Shown piece after piece: positions 1 through 7,079 of a stretch of 39,431 bases of DNA. The stretch is from NCBI GenBank assembly GCA_902781505.1, contig CACZJL010000017.1, positions 1 through 39,431 on the forward strand, in the 5' to 3' direction. The notes under the pieces were generated by a model. It saw only the letters and a list, made by a program, of their open reading frames with translations, had not been told where the DNA came from and searched no databases. Source of the stretch: an uncultured Lachnospiraceae bacterium. GTDB lineage: Bacteria > Bacillota > Clostridia > Lachnospirales > Lachnospiraceae. Position numbers and translations under genes: made by a program. Numbering within the stretch: the first letter of the stretch is position 1; each line of letters starts with the position of its first letter.

Positions 1-47
1 AACTGCATCTGATTGCTGAAGAACAAGCCGCTCTTCTGGCAGCATAG
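1..47 (+). CDS. Possible C-terminal end of an upstream gene (partial)
   Basis: Reading from base 3, one frame stays open to a TAG at 45-47 and would encode a short Leu/Ala-rich tail. The other two forward frames hit stops within the first 18 bases. This is compatible with the end of a gene beginning left of the window, but 14 codons are too few to identify a family, and it could equally be a chance open stretch. No terminator is visible between it and the following gene. Confidence 0.25.
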   Translation, partial: LHLIAEEQAALLAA

Positions 48-133
48 TTATCAACAGTTATACCTGAAGGCAATTTACACACAAATATGGACTTGACTGC
101 AGGGCGTATCGAATCTTTGCCAATTCGTTTAAG

Positions 134-1714
134 GTGTTTAACATGATTCCTTGTCTATTCATGATTGGGGCAGTCATTTCAACACCATGGACGCATGCCA
201 TTTTTTATTTTACAGAAAATGGCTATGTAAACTCCGGCATTTATGATGCCATCTATTATCATACCTTCTTTTACATAGTAGCTTCCATTGTTGTTGTGTT
301 GTTTACCTTTAAGTATACCGGCGTGCGGCTGAAGCTTTCCCTTCTTGGATACAATTTGATTCTGATTGCCGGAATTCTGCTTCGAAAGATGTTCTTTCAT
401 ACGCTTGTAACAAGCTATTTCAGCATCCTTGCAATCCTTGTGATTTATCTTTTTTCACAAAATCCAGATTTATATTGGGATAAAAAGATTGGTGTGTTCA
501 ATCAGATTGCCTTCGAGGAGATTGTTTCTGATTGTCTTTATAAGAAAGCAAGATTTCATCTCATCATAGCGTCGATTGATAACTACGAAGTGGCGAAGTC
601 AGTCTATGGTTATCAGCAGGTAATTGAAAGTCTTCAGGTGATTGGTAACTGGATGCAGGCGCAATTCCAACGCTATTATGTGTTTTGCTTTGGAAATGGA
701 CATTTTGTTTTGTTCCGTAAAAAGAAATATGACATGTCAAAAGATCAGGTAATTGAGAAGATTACGGCACGGTTTGAGCATCCATGGAAAAGTACGGACA
801 TGGAAGTATCATTTGCCGAGAACACGTATGTCTTGCCTTATGATGTGATGCCTTCCGACACTTACTCCGTTACGGAGCTTGTTGAATATCTGATTAATAA
901 GGTGGCAAATGCTGATTCGGCGCCGTTTTCGCTTGTATCTGAAACCACCGTGCAGCAGATGAAGCGCAGAAAGCTGGTTGAAGCAGCGGTTGCAGCGGCA
1001 TTGAAGGAGAATCGGCTTGAGACGTATTATCAGCCAATTTATTCTGTAAAGGAGAGAAAAATTGCCGGTGCAGAGGCGCTTGCAAGGCTGAATGATCCGG
1101 TGTTAGGCTTTGTTCCGCCGGATGAATTTATTGAGGCAGCTGAGCAGAATGGTATGATTATGGAACTCGGGCGTCAGGTATTTGAGAATGCCTGTCGTTT
1201 TATTGAAAAGGCGAAGCTTAAGGAGAAAGGGATTCAGTTTATTAATGTGAATCTGTCTCCGGCGCAGTGTATGAATGAGAATCTGGCAGAGGAATTTATC
1301 GAAATCGCGAACAGATATGGCGTTCCTATGAATACATTTGATTTTGAAATCACGGAGTCTGCGGCTGCAGACCTGACTAAAATCCGGGAACAGATGGAGA
1401 AGCTTGAGGCTGCCGGAGCGTACTTTTCACTGGATGATTTTGGTACAGGAACCTCGAATCTGACAAGGCTTTTAAGCCTGCCACTTCATGTCATTAAGTT
1501 CGATATGACGGTGGTCTGGGCCTATTTTAAGAAGGAGCTTGAAATCTTTCCGGATCTTGTGAAGATGTTCTGCAACGCGGATATGAAGATTGTTGTAGAG
1601 GGTGTTGAAACAGAAGAGATGAGTTCTGAACTTGCCGAAATGGGTTGTCACTATGAGCAGGGGTATTATTTTTCAAAGCCGGTTACGGAAGAAGAGTTTT
1701 TGAAATTGCTTTAA
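134..1714 (+). CDS. EAL-domain c-di-GMP phosphodiesterase, membrane-anchored, with degenerate GGDEF domain
   Basis: Likely hydrolyses cyclic di-GMP to pGpG at the membrane. Residues about 1-108 contain several hydrophobic segments. Residues about 120-260 look like a GGDEF fold whose signature is degraded (GNGHF at 187-191), so cyclase activity is unlikely. Residues about 285-526 form an EAL domain with its metal and catalytic residues in place: E314-A-L, NVNLS (371-375), EITES (405-409), DDFGTG (434-439), K455 in IKFD, EGVET (489-493) and QGYYFSKP (509-516). An active phosphodiesterase is therefore plausible. The start is uncertain: GTG at 134 or ATG at 143, neither with a clear ribosome site, and the frame stays open back to a TGA at 65-67. 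Relatives I know of in Lachnospiraceae usually have more N-terminal membrane segments, so the N-terminus may be truncated. nadE follows after a short gap. Confidence 0.85.
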   Translation: MFNMIPCLFMIGAVISTPWTHAIFYFTENGYVNSGIYDAIYYHTFFYIVASIVVVLFTFKYTGVRLKLSLLGYNLILIAGILLRKMFFHTLVTSYFSILAILVIYLFSQNPDLYWDKKIGVFNQIAFEEIVSDCLYKKARFHLIIASIDNYEVAKSVYGYQQVIESLQVIGNWMQAQFQRYYVFCFGNGHFVLFRKKKYDMSKDQVIEKITARFEHPWKSTDMEVSFAENTYVLPYDVMPSDTYSVTELVEYLINKVANADSAPFSLVSETTVQQMKRRKLVEAAVAAALKENRLETYYQPIYSVKERKIAGAEALARLNDPVLGFVPPDEFIEAAEQNGMIMELGRQVFENACRFIEKAKLKEKGIQFINVNLSPAQCMNENLAEEFIEIANRYGVPMNTFDFEITESAAADLTKIREQMEKLEAAGAYFSLDDFGTGTSNLTRLLSLPLHVIKFDMTVVWAYFKKELEIFPDLVKMFCNADMKIVVEGVETEEMSSELAEMGCHYEQGYYFSKPVTEEEFLKLL

Positions 1715-1732
1715 TTATGTGCATTTTTCACG

Positions 1733-1738
1733 TATAAT
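1733..1738 (+). promoter_or_regulatory. Possible -10 box upstream of nadE
   Basis: A consensus TATAAT lies 53 bases before the nadE start codon. No good -35 box is found at 16-18 bases upstream (TTGCTT at 1706-1711 is 21 bases away), so nadE may also be read through from the EAL gene. Confidence 0.3.
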
Positions 1739-1790
1739 AAAAAACGGTGTAAAAACTTCCGGTAAGCGGAAGGCTTTGAAGGAGAAATGC

Positions 1791-3737
1791 ATGGAAGATG
1801 GCTTTTTAAGAGCAGCCTGCGCAACACCCAAAATTAAGGTGGCAGATCCTGATTACAATACAACTGAAATTATTAAACTGATGAAGAGAGCACAGGAAGA
1901 AGAGGTAAGTCTTCTGGTTCTTCCGGAGCTTTGCATCACAGGATATACCTGTAATGACCTGTTTTATTTAAAAAAGCTTCAGGTGAAGGCTCTTGAATCA
2001 TTAGAGAAAATCAAAGAAGAAAGTTCTGATATCAAGCAGTTTCTGACCTTTGTTGGCCTGCCTTTTGTCCATTGCGGCAAGCTCTATAACGTAGCGGCGG
2101 CTGTTTATGAAGGAAAAGTGCTTGGACTCATTCCAAAGCGCTTTCTTCCAAACTATTCTGAGTTTTATGAAAGGAGACAGTTTACACCTGGTTTTAAAAA
2201 GCCGGTGATGGTGAATTTGTTCGGTGAAGAAGTCCCATTTGGCAGCAACCTGCTTTTTGAAAACGAAAAGATGCCGGAAATGGTAGTTGGTGCTGAAATC
2301 TGTGAGGATCTCTGGGTTCCGAATCCGCCAAGTATAGAGCACGCTCTGCATGGGGCAACTGTTCTTGTAAATCTGTCCGGAAGCAATGAGACCATTGGTA
2401 AGGCCGCATACAGAAAGAATCTCGTGGCTAATCAGTCTGCAAGACTGGTTGCAGCTTACCTTTATGCGAGTGCCGGTGAAGGCGAATCCACGCAGGACCT
2501 CGTCTTTGGAGGTCATAATCTGATTGCGGAAAACGGTTCTGTCCTTGCGGAATCGGTTCGTTTTGAAAACACAGACGAGCACTTTATTGTCAGTGACCTG
2601 GATCTGGAACGTCTTGTGGCAGACCGTGTAAAATTCAGCACGTATGAGACCGAAGAAACGGAAGATTACGTAAAAGTGGCATTTTCCATGGAGAGAAAAC
2701 CGCTTGAACTTAAGAGGAGCTTCCCGAAGAAGCCGTTCGTTCCAAGTGATAACAAGGAACGTGACAGCAGATGTCAGGAAATTCTGAATATTCAGACATA
2801 CGGCTTGAAGAAGCGTATGGAGCACACGAATTGCAAGAGTGCAGTTATCGGTATTTCAGGTGGTCTGGATTCCACACTGGCATTGCTTGTTGCAGTTCGC
2901 ACCTTTGATGCGTTAAAGATGGACAGAAAGCAGATTACCTGCGTTACGATGCCGGCATTTGGTACAACAGACAGAACGTACAACAATGCGGTTACTTTGA
3001 CAGAGAAGCTTGGATGTACCTTGAGAGAAATCAATATCAAAGCTGCTGTCAGACAGCATTTTGCCGATATATCGCACGATGAGAGCAATCACGATGTAAC
3101 ATATGAAAACAGTCAGGCAAGAGAGCGCACGCAGATTCTGATGGATATTGCCAATCAGACGAATGGCATGGTAATCGGAACCGGTGATTTGAGTGAGCTT
3201 GCTTTGGGATGGGCTACCTATAACGGCGATCATATGTCGATGTATGGCGTGAATGCGTCTGTTCCAAAGACCCTGGTCAGACATCTGGTGCGCTATTATG
3301 CAGATACTGTGGACAACGAAGAGCTGAAGGCGGCTCTGCTTGATGTCCTTGATACTCCGGTCAGTCCGGAGCTTCTGCCTCCGACCGGAGACGGAAAGAT
3401 TTCACAGAAGACAGAAGATCTTGTGGGTCCTTATGAACTGCACGATTTCTTCCTGTATCACTTCTTAAGATTCGGGTATACACCGAAGAAACTGTATCGT
3501 GTCGCTTGCATGACATTTGCCGATGAATACGACGCGTCGGTTGTCTACAAGTGGCTTCGGACCTTCACCTGGAGATTCTTTGCGCAGCAGTTCAAGAGAA
3601 GCTGTCTGCCGGACGGTCCGAAGGTCGGTTCGATTGCGGTGAGTCCAAGAGGTGACTTAAGAATGCCGTCTGATGCAAGCAGTGCTGCATGGATGGCAGA
3701 GCTTGACGAAATTCGTGATGCGAACGGGTTTACATAA
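1791..3737 (+). CDS. nadE: Glutamine-dependent NAD+ synthase
   Basis: Catalyses the last step of NAD biosynthesis: ATP-dependent amidation of deamido-NAD using ammonia from glutamine. From the chosen start the protein has 648 residues, typical of the two-domain form. The N-terminal nitrilase-type glutaminase domain (about 1-290) shows the Glu-Lys-Cys triad at E46 (LPELCITGY), K116 (IPKRFLP) and C171 (GAEICEDLW). The C-terminal synthetase domain carries the PP-loop SGGLDS at 356-361 and the conserved stretch GTGDLSELALGW. ATG at 1791 is preferred because AAGGAG lies 7 bases upstream and the protein then begins as the family does. The frame stays open to a GTG at 1719, but that extension is basic and unlike the family. 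The stop codon lies inside the first copy of a short tandem repeat. Confidence 0.95.
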   Translation: MEDGFLRAACATPKIKVADPDYNTTEIIKLMKRAQEEEVSLLVLPELCITGYTCNDLFYLKKLQVKALESLEKIKEESSDIKQFLTFVGLPFVHCGKLYNVAAAVYEGKVLGLIPKRFLPNYSEFYERRQFTPGFKKPVMVNLFGEEVPFGSNLLFENEKMPEMVVGAEICEDLWVPNPPSIEHALHGATVLVNLSGSNETIGKAAYRKNLVANQSARLVAAYLYASAGEGESTQDLVFGGHNLIAENGSVLAESVRFENTDEHFIVSDLDLERLVADRVKFSTYETEETEDYVKVAFSMERKPLELKRSFPKKPFVPSDNKERDSRCQEILNIQTYGLKKRMEHTNCKSAVIGISGGLDSTLALLVAVRTFDALKMDRKQITCVTMPAFGTTDRTYNNAVTLTEKLGCTLREINIKAAVRQHFADISHDESNHDVTYENSQARERTQILMDIANQTNGMVIGTGDLSELALGWATYNGDHMSMYGVNASVPKTLVRHLVRYYADTVDNEELKAALLDVLDTPVSPELLPPTGDGKISQKTEDLVGPYELHDFFLYHFLRFGYTPKKLYRVACMTFADEYDASVVYKWLRTFTWRFFAQQFKRSCLPDGPKVGSIAVSPRGDLRMPSDASSAAWMAELDEIRDANGFT

Positions 3738-3778
3738 GCAGCGAAACTTGGAACGCGAACGGGTTAACATAAGCTGCG
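3720..3778 (+). repeat. Two-copy short tandem repeat spanning the nadE stop codon
   Basis: GCGAACGGGTTTACATAAGC and onward (3720-3743) recurs at 3755-3778 with 22 of 24 bases identical, a period of 35. The first copy encodes the last NadE residues and the stop; the second is non-coding. Confidence 0.8.
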
Positions 3779-3852
3779 TGACCTGGGACGAGCGGATATT
3801 AAGTGAGAAAATGTAAGGGAATAAAAAAATATAAAGAAAGTGACTTAAAAAA

Positions 3853-5097
3853 ATGGCCAGTAAGAATCATAAGTTAGTAAGAGAGCTTGATGAGAAGGAG
3901 AGAATGAAGCTCGAAAAGAAGAAGGCGCATGAGGCTAAGAAGCAGGAGCGTATCGAAAAGGCAATCGCCCGCGAAGATGAGAAGAGAAGGGCTTTAGCGG
4001 CAAAGGAAGCTGCAAAGGCAGCCCAAAAGCCGGAATCTGAGGATGAGGCTGCAGAAACAGTGAAGGCTACAAGCTTTGATAAGAAAAGAGAACGTCGCGC
4101 AAAGGAACGCGCAGCAGCAAAGAGAGATAAGTTCATTGGCAAAGTGGTTGGCGTATGCTGCCTGGTAGCGCTGATTGGTGCAGGTGCAGGCTACGCCGGC
4201 TGGAACTACTACACAAGCACTGTGAAGTACCTGGCTGTTGACGGACAGAATGTCAGCAAGGCAGAGTTTGACTATCACTATGGTCATGCCAAGGAGAAGA
4301 TTTTAACCATGAACTTCTATGACTCAATGACTTATGGTGATTACTTCACACAATATCTTGGCTATGATGCAAGTAAGGCAGATTCTGAACAGACGTATCA
4401 GAATTCCTATACCTGGGAGGATTTCTTTAAGAATCAGGCCATGACTGAAATTCAGACACAGGCAGGTCTCTTAAAGGGAGCTTCTGAAGCTGGTTTTGAT
4501 TATACAAACGGCGATTCTGATTTTGAAAGCTTTAAGAATGACATCAAGGATGCGGCTGCAGCCAAGGGTGTAACAGAAGAGGAATACATTAAAAGCGTTT
4601 ATGGTGATAAGGCCAACTTAGATTCCATGAAGGACTGGATTATGGATACTTTGAAGGCAGATGCATATAATAATTACCTCTCTGACAGCTACAATCCAAC
4701 AGATGAAGAGCTTAAGACTTACTATGAGAGCAACAAGTCCATGTATGATACGGTTGACTATAAGTACTATACCGCAGAATCTGAGGATGATACAGGAAGA
4801 ACCGATGATGCAATCTCTGTAACAGGTTCAAACTATCAGACGGTATCTGCTGTGAATACCCAGATGGCAAGCTGGCTGTTTGACGATACAAGAAAGACAG
4901 GAGATGCTACAGTGGTTTCCAATGCATCAGACAATACGTATACAGCCGTGATGTTTGATTCAAGAAATGCAGCATCTATCACGGATGAAACGCTTGTGGC
5001 CGGCTGCAGATCAGAGCACTTAAATGTAACATTAAACGAACTGACAACTTCTGTGAAGGTTGATAATGTCAGAAACCACGTTAAAGAAATTTCATAA
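3853..5097 (+). CDS. Membrane-anchored SurA/PrsA-like chaperone-type protein lacking an obvious PPIase core
   Basis: 414 residues. Residues 1-93 are very rich in Lys, Glu, Arg and Ala and probably form a cytoplasmic coiled coil. Residues about 94-116 form one membrane segment. The rest lies outside and begins VDGQNVSKAEFDYHY, as SurA_N-type foldase chaperones do, continuing with a helical region and the linker NPTDEELKTYYESNKSMYD. In PrsA/SurA relatives a parvulin domain follows. Here only a short sequence containing WLFDDTRKTGDATV, resembling the end of such a domain, remains before the C-terminus. A protein-folding or secretion role is inferred, and isomerase activity is doubtful. The ribosome site is weak (GAAAGTG). 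The gene overlaps the next by one base (TAATG), so the two are probably translationally coupled. Confidence 0.6.
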   Translation: MASKNHKLVRELDEKERMKLEKKKAHEAKKQERIEKAIAREDEKRRALAAKEAAKAAQKPESEDEAAETVKATSFDKKRERRAKERAAAKRDKFIGKVVGVCCLVALIGAGAGYAGWNYYTSTVKYLAVDGQNVSKAEFDYHYGHAKEKILTMNFYDSMTYGDYFTQYLGYDASKADSEQTYQNSYTWEDFFKNQAMTEIQTQAGLLKGASEAGFDYTNGDSDFESFKNDIKDAAAAKGVTEEEYIKSVYGDKANLDSMKDWIMDTLKADAYNNYLSDSYNPTDEELKTYYESNKSMYDTVDYKYYTAESEDDTGRTDDAISVTGSNYQTVSAVNTQMASWLFDDTRKTGDATVVSNASDNTYTAVMFDSRNAASITDETLVAGCRSEHLNVTLNELTTSVKVDNVRNHVKEIS

Positions 5098-5756
5098 TGA
5101 GTAAAACCAATATAAATAAATTTTCCTGTGCCATCCTTGATCTGGATGGCACTCTTCTTGATTCGACAGACCTGTGGCACTCCATCGATCTGGAATTTTT
5201 AGGCCGTCGCGGAATCGAACCACCAGCTGATTATTTAGAGGATATTAAGACCTTTAATTTTGAAAATGGCGCAAAATATACGGTGAAACGTTTCGGGCTG
5301 AAGGAGGATTACAGGGATTTGATGAAAGAGTGGTTTGATATGGCAGTGCATGCCTATGCGAACACGATTGAACTAAAGCCACATGTAAAGGAATTCTTAG
5401 AATATCTTAAAAAAAGCGGCCTCACTATCTGTGCGGCGACGTCTTCTGATGAATCGCTATATGACGCCTGTCTGAAACGAAACGGAATTCATCACTATTT
5501 TAAGAATTTTACCATGACGAAGGAAGTTGAACAGGATAAGGGCGAGCCGGATGTGTATTTGCTGGCGGCTGAGAAGAACAGGGCAAAGGTCTCTGACTGC
5601 ATTGTTTTTGAGGATATTATCAGTGCAGCTAAGGGCGCAAAAAAAGGCGGGTTCTACACCGTAGGTGTCTTTGACAAGGGCTCGAAGGACGCAATTGGCA
5701 GACTGAAAGAGGTTTGTGACGACTATATTCATGATTTTGAGGAATTGATACGTTGA
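5097..5756 (+). CDS. HAD-superfamily phosphatase (beta-phosphoglucomutase-like)
   Basis: A 219-residue haloacid dehalogenase-type hydrolase with a helical cap after motif I. Motif I is LDLDGTLLDST near the N-terminus, motif II is AATSSDE, motif III is a Lys in EQDKGEPD, and motif IV is VFEDIISAAKGAKKGG with its acidic pair. This layout matches the beta-phosphoglucomutase / phosphonatase-like subfamily. The substrate cannot be told from sequence. The start overlaps the previous stop by one base, and the gene is followed at once by a second HAD gene, an arrangement suggesting duplication or a paired phosphatase function. Confidence 0.85.
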   Translation: MSKTNINKFSCAILDLDGTLLDSTDLWHSIDLEFLGRRGIEPPADYLEDIKTFNFENGAKYTVKRFGLKEDYRDLMKEWFDMAVHAYANTIELKPHVKEFLEYLKKSGLTICAATSSDESLYDACLKRNGIHHYFKNFTMTKEVEQDKGEPDVYLLAAEKNRAKVSDCIVFEDIISAAKGAKKGGFYTVGVFDKGSKDAIGRLKEVCDDYIHDFEELIR

Positions 5757-6442
5757 AGAAATATTTGTTTTTTGATCTGGATGGAACTATCACGGATTCC
5801 GGAGAGGGCATCAGAAAGTGCGTGCAGTACGCATTAGAGTCCTTTGGAATGGTGGAAGAGGATGTTGATAAGCTGAATCTGTTCATCGGCCCACCACTTG
5901 AGGTGAGCTTTAAGAAGGTGTACGGCTTTGATAATGAGAAGGTCTGGGAAGGTGTTCACAAGTACCGTGAGCGCTACGAGACCGATGGCTGGAAGGAAAA
6001 TAAGCTTTACGAAGGCTTTGAAGAGGTTTTAAAGGCGGCGAAGGCAGCAGGAAAGACCTGCGTTTTAGCGACCTCTAAGCCAGAGGTTTTTGCACTTCGT
6101 ATTATCGAGTATTTTGGCCTTACATCGTATTTTGATGTGATGACCGGAGCAGACCTTGAAGGCAAGCATGTCAGCAAGGATAAGGTGATTACAACTTCGT
6201 TGAACCGTCTGTCTGATTTGATTTTTAAGCAGACTGGTGAGAAGCCGGATATGGACGAGCTGATTGCAGATTCTATCATGATTGGTGACAGGGAAAATGA
6301 TATCTGGGGTGCCCATCAGAATGCGATGGAAAGCTGTGGCGTGCGATATGGATTTGCCAAGCCGGATGAATTAGAAGATGAAGGCGCGGACTATATTGTT
6401 GATACGGTCGCAGAGCTGGCGAAGTTTGTAGCGGAGATTTGA
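5753..6442 (+). CDS. HAD-superfamily phosphatase (phosphoglycolate phosphatase / Gph-like)
   Basis: 229 residues. Motif I is FFDLDGTITDSGEGI, motif II is LATSKPE, motif III is a Lys around HVSKDKVI, and motif IV is IMIGDRENDIWGA. This matches the Gph/PpaX group, whose members act on phosphoglycolate, pyrophosphate or nucleotides; the substrate here is unknown. The start is TTG at 5753, overlapping the upstream TGA in a TTGA, with GAGGA nine bases upstream, so it is probably coupled to the first HAD gene. No better ATG exists near the conserved N-terminus. A strong intrinsic terminator follows. Confidence 0.85.
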   Translation: MKKYLFFDLDGTITDSGEGIRKCVQYALESFGMVEEDVDKLNLFIGPPLEVSFKKVYGFDNEKVWEGVHKYRERYETDGWKENKLYEGFEEVLKAAKAAGKTCVLATSKPEVFALRIIEYFGLTSYFDVMTGADLEGKHVSKDKVITTSLNRLSDLIFKQTGEKPDMDELIADSIMIGDRENDIWGAHQNAMESCGVRYGFAKPDELEDEGADYIVDTVAELAKFVAEI

Positions 6443-6478
6443 TGGGTTTTGACGGTACATTATATTAGTTAAAAGTAA

Positions 6479-6527
6479 GGGTGTAACAGATCCGGACATT
6501 TGAGTTCGAATTTGTTACACCCTTTTT
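6479..6527 (+). terminator. Rho-independent terminator after the HAD pair
   Basis: A 13-bp stem, GGGTGTAACAGAT (6479-6491) with ATTTGTTACACCC (6510-6522), one G-U pair, an 18-base loop, then five T. It separates the upstream genes from the copper operon. Confidence 0.9.
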
Positions 6528-6582
6528 CATGGAAGTTTTGGCTTCATTTTAAGGCTTCTTTTCATGATATTTTGATTTTTTG

Positions 6583-6611
6583 TTGACAGATATACCCTGT
6601 GGGGGTATGAT
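6583..6611 (+). promoter_or_regulatory. csoR-copA promoter
   Basis: A consensus -35 TTGACA (6583-6588), 17-base spacer and -10 TATGAT (6606-6611). The spacer and -10 are covered by the first CsoR-type palindrome, fitting repression relieved by copper. Confidence 0.85.
6592..6608. promoter_or_regulatory. CsoR operator 1
   Basis: ATACCCTGTGGGGGTAT is a near-palindrome of the ATACCC...GGGTAT type bound by CsoR repressors. It overlaps the spacer and -10 of the promoter. Confidence 0.8.
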
Positions 6612-6626
6612 TGGTCTATCAGAAAG

Positions 6627-6643
6627 ATACCCCGCGGGGGTAT
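6627..6643. promoter_or_regulatory. CsoR operator 2
   Basis: ATACCCCGCGGGGGTAT, a second 17-base palindrome starting 35 bases after the first. It lies in the expected 5' untranslated region, between promoter and csoR. Confidence 0.75.
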
Positions 6644-6666
6644 ATGATTTTGGAAGAGGTGGAGTT

Positions 6667-7029
6667 ATGGCGAAAAAATGCTGTTGCAACGATAATACTT
6701 TGGAACAGGGAAAGGGTCCGGAGTCCGTGGATGCTGAGCAGGAGAGCTGCTGCAGACACAAGGAGCGCTCTGAAAAGGAGTATAAGGATCTGATCTGCAG
6801 ACTGAACCGCGTGGAAGGTCAGGTCAGAGGAATTAAGAATATGGTGGAGAACGACGCCTATTGTATTGACGTTCTTCGTCAGGTGCAGGCAGCAACCGCT
6901 GCGATGAACAGCTTCTGTAAGGTTCTGCTTGCAAGCCACATCAAATCCTGCGTCGCCGATGATATCCGCGCAGGAAATGAAGAGAAGCTGAATGAGCTGG
7001 TTGAGACCGTTCAGAAGCTGATGAAATAA
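6667..7029 (+). CDS. csoR: CsoR-type copper-sensing transcriptional repressor
   Basis: 120 residues from ATG 6667 (GAGGTGG upstream). The body (about 36-120) is a DUF156/CsoR four-helix protein with the RLNRVEGQVRGI signature and the Cu(I) ligand set C66 (YCIDVL), H91 and C95 (SHIKSC). Family members bind DNA as apo-protein and release it on Cu(I) binding. Residues 1-35 form an extra Cys-rich tail (CCC at 5-7, CC at 28-29) not needed for the core fold; it could bind metal but nothing shows this directly. An upstream TTG at 6580 in frame is rejected because it lies at the promoter. The gene heads an operon with copA and is presumably autoregulated through the two ATACCC palindromes. Confidence 0.92.
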   Translation: MAKKCCCNDNTLEQGKGPESVDAEQESCCRHKERSEKEYKDLICRLNRVEGQVRGIKNMVENDAYCIDVLRQVQAATAAMNSFCKVLLASHIKSCVADDIRAGNEEKLNELVETVQKLMK

Positions 7030-7079
7030 GCTCCGGCGCCGGCAGGATGCCGCGGCCGTAAGAGAAAGGAAGAAACAAT

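Noticed and set aside
48..56. TTATCAACA resembling a DnaA box
   Set aside because: A single imperfect copy with no cluster, AT-rich unwinding region or origin genes nearby.
2001..2825. Long open frame antisense to nadE (274 codons)
   Set aside because: It mirrors a strongly conserved coding gene, has no ribosome site and no recognisable domain.
6500..6515. GTTCGAA resembling a tRNA T-arm
   Set aside because: It is the loop of a terminator; no acceptor or anticodon arms can be formed.
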